Positions 57,781-64,000 of a stretch of DNA of 64,000 nt are shown piece after piece. The notes under the pieces are model-generated. The model ran no database searches, was not told the origin of the DNA, and saw nothing but the letters and a program-made list of their open reading frames with translations. The DNA is from Helopsaltes ochotensis. Taxonomy: Eukaryota > Chordata > Aves > Passeriformes > Locustellidae. Position 1 is the first letter of the stretch. Each line of letters starts with the position of its first letter. The stretch spans positions 919,144 to 983,143 of the forward strand of contig VXBM01000193.1 of assembly GCA_013400155.1 (NCBI GenBank). The letters run 5' to 3'. The position numbers were made by a program, and so were the translations under genes.

Positions 57781-60700
57781 ATTATATAAAATTATTCAAA
57801 TTATTAATTAATAAATTATTAGCACAACCTAGAACACTCCCTTCCTGCCTAAGTCTCACAATCAAGTGCTACTGATCTTTCCTAACTTTTAGTGGATTTC
57901 AAGCAGAGGAGAATCCAGTTCCAAGAAAACAAATCAAGTGTCAGAACCACGATATCTGTTCCTGTCTCCTTTCCCTGTTGGATCTTCCTGGGCAGGACTG
58001 AATTCCATCAATTTCCCATTAATCATCACTTTAATGTTTTACATGTACAGTAGCAAGCCAGAGCTAGCAGCACTTTTCCTTGCGTCCTGAATTGGCATAG
58101 TTTCAAAACGTTGTGCCATAATTTCACAAAACAGGCTGGGGACACACTAAATTTGTATCTACTGTTGGCAGCAGTTTATACCAATGTGTCAGGATGCTAA
58201 AATAGTTTTTAGAAATCCAGGAGAATGTTGTGTACAGCACACCTTTCAGTAGCTGGCTTTGAGCAACCCATGTGTAACACTGTTACACTGCTGTCTCACA
58301 AGAGCCAAACAACTGAGCTTTGGTATAGGCAGGCTTAACAACAAGAAAATGTGTATTTTTAACTTAAATCTAAATCAAAAGGAGTATTTGATTTCAGATA
58401 CAGCAGACTACCTATGTAACTGCTTAAACCAGTTACAGAAACTGTGAGAACATGCAAGGAGGAAAGGCCAGGAGTCCATTTATGTTAAAATTCATGACAA
58501 ATTTTCATTTAAAGCCAAAGTTTTTCATTTATCCATTTGATAAAATACATGCTTAAAAAACCCCACTCTTACCAGATACTGGTTTTTATGCCTCACTTTG
58601 TACACTTACCTATGTGGTATATATAATTATTTTTGGAAGGTTTCAAGGGTTTCCTAAAATGCTTGTTAAAAATCAGGTTAGCCCCTTTAGAAGAAAGAGG
58701 AGATAGTTCACATATTGATGAATTCCCAGGTGTTGGTTCAACACCCAACATCTCCAGCTTTCTTTGCAAAGAATGTCCATGTTATTTTCTGTGTTCCCAG
58801 CTGCCCAGCTTCCCCTAATTCATCTTAGAATTTTGTGCTACTCTGTTTACATTATGGACAAGGGTAATACTTCCTCCAAAGAAGAAAATTTGATTTCTTG
58901 TGATGTATAAAGTAACAAGAACAAAGTGGACCTAAACTAATAACAGAGGATTTAATCACAGTAAAGCAAGCAAATATTATGGAACACGTTTTACAAATAG
59001 ATAAATTGGACTGAATTGAGCAAGGTGATGGAACGGAGTAACAGCACACTTGGAAATCAAAGCAAGAAATGCCCTTTCATTACTTTTTTGAACTCGGGCC
59101 ACCAGATATAAGCAGCACACGTGAGACATTCCCCACTTCATGCCTTCCCCACCCAGCAGATGTTTCTGACAGAGGCTTGCTGCTGTCCAGAACCTGACTT
59201 CTTGTTGGCAGCTGGCATTAAGCAAAGCCACCCCTTGCTGGAAATAACACACAACAAAAAAGGGGCCATACACACCATAGATTAGCCCTGCTCCAACCTT
59301 TTGAAAGAAGAAAATGTTGTGCTACCTTTGAAATTCAGATGAAAGGACATGCCTGTATGGTGAGAACTAACCCACCAAAGAAGCTGCTTTGACTGGTTTT
59401 CTATTTTGTCAGCTGTTCAGCTATTGAAGGGCAGTACTGTAATATGTCACAGAATTTTAGTCATCAAAATAAACAAGCACAAGCAACCTGCAATACTGGG
59501 ATAAGTATTTTCTATCCTTTTTCTCTCTGAAACAACTGATCACTGCTATTTCTTGAAATAGCAACATACAGCATAAGACAAGAAATTACCTCAAGATTCA
59601 TGTTTTTCAAGATGTCTTCCCTTCCCAGCTCTCTCAAATCTCTGTTCTGAATCACAAATGCATTATCCTACAACCCTTTTCCACTCCCACTCCCACCATG
59701 ACATCAGTCAATGCCAACAGCATCACCGTGCCAATGACTGTAAAAGGTTCAGTCTGTCTCTGAAAGAATGACTGACCAAGCAATGAAAAAGACAGAAAAA
59801 AAATTCTATGAACCTGCACTCACTTTCCCCCAAAAAGCCACATCAGAAGGAAAGAAGGAAGACAGCTTGACTTGATACACTAAGGAATGCATTTAAATTT
59901 AAATTAAAACCCGATTATTGTCATAATGCATTTGTATTTAGGAAACCCAATGATTAACTGAAGAGAAAGTCAAAAGAAATGAAGCGTGGCCTACAATAGA
60001 ATTGTGGAGGCAGCATTCTTTAGTTGACTAGAAATGCAGCTATCTCTATGCAAAACTGTTGTAGGTTTTGGGGGTTTTTTGATTGGGTTTTTCTTGGTTG
60101 TATTTGTTTTGTGTTTTAATTTCCAAAAGACTTAACCTCATGAATTGTATGTGAAAAGAAATTTCGGTGCCAATTATTTTCTGTAGCTTAATAAAAAATA
60201 CCTTCTTAATAATGCAGGTATCGTGTGTTTAATTTATTTTGAATATATAATGAGGAAAATGCAGACAACAAAATGGTTGTGCTTCTGCAGGTTGGAGGGA
60301 AATCAGCTAATGTCACTGTAACAGAATTTCTTGTTCTACAGATTTCATCAAGATTTCTAATCTATCTGCAACTTCCTGAGCAGGTGGAATGTGTTAGGAA
60401 TAAGAGCAGTATTAGCTTTGCAGTGCTATTTCTATACATGTGAAATTCAAACATTTCCTCTGGTAATTTGCACGTGTCTATATCATCACCAGTGATGGCA
60501 TTAACATTTTGACTAAACCAATGATATATTTGTCAGTGTTGTGTTAATATTTTCTTTCATTAAAATATTATCAGCCATTCATTCATTCATTTATTTGGGA
60601 ATTTTTTAAAATGTTCTGGTTTTGGGGTTTTTTTAAGGAATCTATGAACATTTATATAATATATAAAAAATTAAATAATGAAGAAACAGCTTGGACATTT

Positions 60701-61821
60701 CTATAATCAATTTCTCTTCTAGGTGAGGCTGACCAACATTCTTCCCTGTCACTGCAAGTGAGAAATAGGAGCTCAAATCAGAACTCAGTCTCCAGAAAGA
60801 TGAAAGATGAGATGACCAAGTAGTAAAAGACTGGAAGTGAAAAGTAAGTGGCATGACAACTTCTGGGATGTATATAAAATATATGGGAAGGGTTAAATAG
60901 CACAGAAATTTTTGGTTTCTGTGAAAACAAACAACCATCATGACCTAAATTTTACCCAAAGAATGGACTTTGATGGAATCATGAGCAGTTGACACGGTTT
61001 TCTTACATCCTACCTTTATACTAATGAACATATTACAAAACACCAGCACCAATGTCTATGTTTTTTATATATTATAAACTCCCTAGATTTTGTTGGAAGA
61101 GGCTGAGAAAAATCGTGTCACAAGAAAGAGTGAAAAGGACTGGAAACATATCCCATTCTTGTTCCAAGTGGCAGAAGTGTTTTGTGAGCCAAGGATGTCA
61201 TTCACATTGAAACAGACCATACTTACCTAAAATATTGCAAAGTTGGTGGTGATTTAGTGCTTCTAGCCTCACCAGAGATAGCCTAGCTCAGCAATGTGCT
61301 GCCTGAAAAGAAATTCACTGCCCAGGCTGAAGATGTTTTATTGAAGCTTCATGAAACCCACACAGCAGTGAGGACCCCAAAAAGGCTCCCTTCACTGCAG
61401 TTCCTCTGGACAAATATTTGGGCAGATGAGGACACCATGCCTTAGCCATTACAATCTGGAAAGGAGGAGACAACAGAAGGATTCATGAGGTGGGAAAGCA
61501 GCAACTCAATGCTGCTCAAACGTTGGCACAGAATTCTTGACATCAGGCACGAGGATAGTTGCATTGCAGTCAGAAAAAGCACCAAGATAGAGCTACAACA
61601 GAAGGTGCAATGACAGAGGTCAAATACCATCATTTCATTTGATGGAAACTGTCAAAAATTCCTCTCTAAAATTACACAATACTGCATCCCTCGTGTGGTT
61701 GACTGTGTATCCTGCCCTACCTGTAAGACTCAAGGTTTACCATATTTTTGTATCAAACATTCTTGCGTTTTAAACCAGCAGTCAACAGTCTACAAGATGG
61801 AGACTAGAATTTTAACATAAA
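57781..61821. other. Intergenic AT-rich DNA, no gene recognised
   Basis: About 4 kb without a supported exon, RNA gene or repeat family. A G/T-rich low-complexity stretch lies at 60060-60120 and a short attc repeat near 60577-60592. Confidence 0.55.
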
Positions 61822-62328
61822 CACTGTGTGCAGTTTTTCTCACTGCAATATAAGACAGCAGGCTGTCAGAGGGTATCCAAAGGACTGTAAGGAAGGTGGT
61901 GAAGGGTCTGGAGGTGAAGCCATGTGAGCAGAAGCTGAGGTCACTTGGTTGTTCAGGCTGGAAAAGAGAAGCCTGAGGGGAGAGCTCAGTGCAGTTACAA
62001 CTTCCTTATGAGGGGGAAGAAGAGGGACAGCCACGGATCTCTTCTCTCAGGTGAACAGGGACAGGACCCAAGGGAATGACCTGAAGCTGTGCCAGGGGAG
62101 GTTTAGTTTGGATATGAGAAAAATATTCTTCACCCAGAGTGTGTTTGGGCACTGAACAGGCTCCCCAGGGCAGTGGTCACAGCACCAGCTGTGACAGAGC
62201 TCCAGAAGTGTTTGGACAATGTTCTCAGGCACATGGTGTGATTCTTGGGGATGGTCCTGTGCAGAGCCAGGAGTTGGGCTGTATGAGCATTGTGGGTCCC
62301 TTCCAACTTAGCAAATCATCTGTGATAA
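61822..62328 (+). mobile_element. CR1 LINE fragment (about 0.5 kb of the 3' end)
   Basis: Plus-strand text follows the avian CR1 tail almost block by block: ggtcacttggttgttcaggctgg, gcagttacaacttcctta, ttcttcacccagagtgtg, caggctccccagggcagtgg, ggcacatggtgtgattcttg and tgtgggtcccttccaac. The 3' octamers are decayed (caaatcatctgtgat). It is 5'-truncated, as most CR1 copies are, and carries no intact reverse transcriptase. Better preserved than the copy in TMC3 intron 8. Confidence 0.93.
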
Positions 62329-64000
62329 ATGAAAAGACCTTGATTTATCAGTGTTTGACTAGCAAATAAAAAGGGGCTCCAGGAGGTTGTTTTTTTTTAA
62401 TATGGCAAAGTAGAAAAGAAAAATCCATCCTCAAGGTACTTCTGAATTAGGCAAGTCCAACAAAGTTAGTAATCATCTTTTTTCCTGTACTTGCTGCTGG
62501 GGGTTGCTCCAGACATTTGCCATTGGGTAAAGACCCCCTTTCAAAGGGTCAGTGCTCACCCACTTCCCTGTGCTCTTCCAGATCCTCTTCCTCTTTCCCC
62601 ATGTTCATATTTTCTTTCACTGACTTGGAGAGTGCTGCCCCATTCTACCCTAAAAGATGGAGAAAACAAAGGACACATCACATCTCAGCAACTCCCCTGA
62701 TACTGTGGTTTGGACTTCCATGGCGGACCCAGGAACACTGTGTGGGCAGAATTTGATTTCTTTGTTTGTATGTTGAAAAATAATTGCTCTTCTCTGCAAC
62801 GAAGACAACTGGTATATTTGTATATTTGTAATGTGAACAAGCAACCCTAGGAACCTCAGACAATGTAGAAAGCCTAGTAATATCTCTGAAATTCTAGGAT
62901 TATAAAGATTAAATCCAGCAGCCTCTGCGGTGAAGATACAGGGCAGAAACTAAGTAATAAAGCCCTAAACTTGTCCTCTTTTTCCTTTATTGTCAATGTC
63001 TTTTAGGGCAAAAAATTCACCACTATCAATGAATGTGTTATATAGTTCAAGAATTATTACTCTTCAGTTGAAGTCTCATTAATGTTATATAATTATAGTG
63101 TAATCCTCTGATTTCCATTGCCCCCAAAAAAGGATAATAAAAAGCATGCAGCAGGGTAATGAAACAAACTTACCTAAAAAAAATAAAAAAAGTAAGTAGA
63201 GATTCACAAGTTTAACATTATTATATCCTCCTTGGCAATGATTCTCCTCTACCTTTTTAATAAGAAGTAGAAGTGTTATAGAATACAGATGGAAAAAAGC
63301 ATCAGTGCCAGATGAAAAGGGTTCAGGGTAAGTAGCACGCCCAGTTTAGCAAATTGTAAAGGCCCAGAGTTGTTTGAAGCTGAGACCCTACAGACAACAA
63401 GCTGCTTTCAAATGCCAGCATTAGCCCATCTCCTCCTGCCCTGGCTGCCCTTTCTGGGGCTATTTCTATAAATATAACAAGGTATTAGATTGCCAAGATC
63501 ACCCATCAGAACGCTTCAGGTCCTGACATCTACTAAGAGAACCATTTGGCCACAAACTTTCATCATTTTAGATGTTTTCACCATGAAGTCATGGGCAGCA
63601 TCACCCTGGGAGTCCTATTTATAGCTCTTGTGCTCTGCTGTAAGGTCTTGAATTAAAGGTAAAAGATTACTTCAGTTCTTTTATACACAGTAGAGAACTT
63701 GTTGAAATAAAGTCAGTTCAGTTGAATTTTTAGAGCAAAAGGAAATCAGGCATTCAGAGTGCTGCCTTTTTACAGTGAAAGGAGCTTTTATTCTTTTTAT
63801 AAATATCATATTTTATATGAGGTTTATAAATATACTTGGCAAAGAAGTTCCATCCAAATATTAGCAATTTCATATCTTTCATTTAAAGGATATTGACCCA
63901 GTTGATTTTTAATTAATTGCAGGCTTTTTTCCCATTAGCTTATCGATTGAGGAGTCTGCAGTGCATTCCTGACTGCATTATAAATTACAGCCGTGCTTCC
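62329..64000. other. Intergenic AT-rich DNA to the right edge, no gene recognised
   Basis: Short frames only, no exon or RNA gene recognised. The sequence is AT-rich with a few pyrimidine-rich patches (62550-62630). Confidence 0.55.

Noticed and set aside
61840..62232. Short minus-strand frames in the CR1 copy
   Set aside because: Antisense to a non-coding CR1 tail; not genes.

Overview
This is eukaryotic, vertebrate DNA: single genes are split into many short exons by AT-rich introns with GT-AG borders, and most of the window is non-coding. Two fragments of a CR1-type LINE, one ending in the tandem 'tcatagaat' motif typical of avian CR1 3' ends, point to a bird. A probable retroviral LTR of a kind I associate with songbird genomes (from memory, not checked) fits a passerine. 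Two runs of N (1457-1813 and 16631-16810) show a draft assembly.

Region 1 (1 to about 2.0 kb): the 5' part of STARD5 on the minus strand. Two coding exons are readable (1353-1402 and 1110-1242). The first exon probably lies in the N gap, and the remaining exons lie beyond the left edge. Region 2 (about 2.3 to 24.1 kb): a complete TMC3 gene on the minus strand. I reconstructed 22 coding exons whose phases all agree and which add up to 3315 bases (1104 residues plus stop). The gene order STARD5-TMC3, both on the same strand, matches what I know of vertebrate synteny. Intron 5 of TMC3 carries a pyrimidine-rich 28-bp minisatellite directly upstream of exon 6, and exon 6 ends in a non-canonical GC donor. 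One intron holds a CR1 fragment.

Region 3 (about 24.1 to 64 kb): a gene desert in which I see no convincing protein-coding exon. It holds a GC-richer segment with a TATA box at 31.9 kb, a probable solo LTR at 36.9-37.2 kb, a weaker LTR candidate near 34.8 kb, a long interrupted (TAA)n microsatellite at 45.9 kb, a GC-rich block with open frames at 48.0-49.0 kb, an A/C-rich low-complexity tract at 54.6 kb, a short 8-bp tandem repeat at 57.7 kb and a 0.5-kb CR1 3' end at 61.8-62.3 kb. In known vertebrate maps the next gene beyond TMC3 on this side is MEX3B, far away, so a desert is expected here.

The two genes are not a pathway. STARD5 is a soluble START-domain lipid/bile-acid carrier and TMC3 a multi-pass membrane protein of the transmembrane channel-like family. 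They share only their neighbourhood: the TMC3 3' end lies a few hundred bases upstream of the STARD5 promoter. I found no clear sign of an undescribed biological system; the most interesting local signal is the splicing architecture around TMC3 exon 6.
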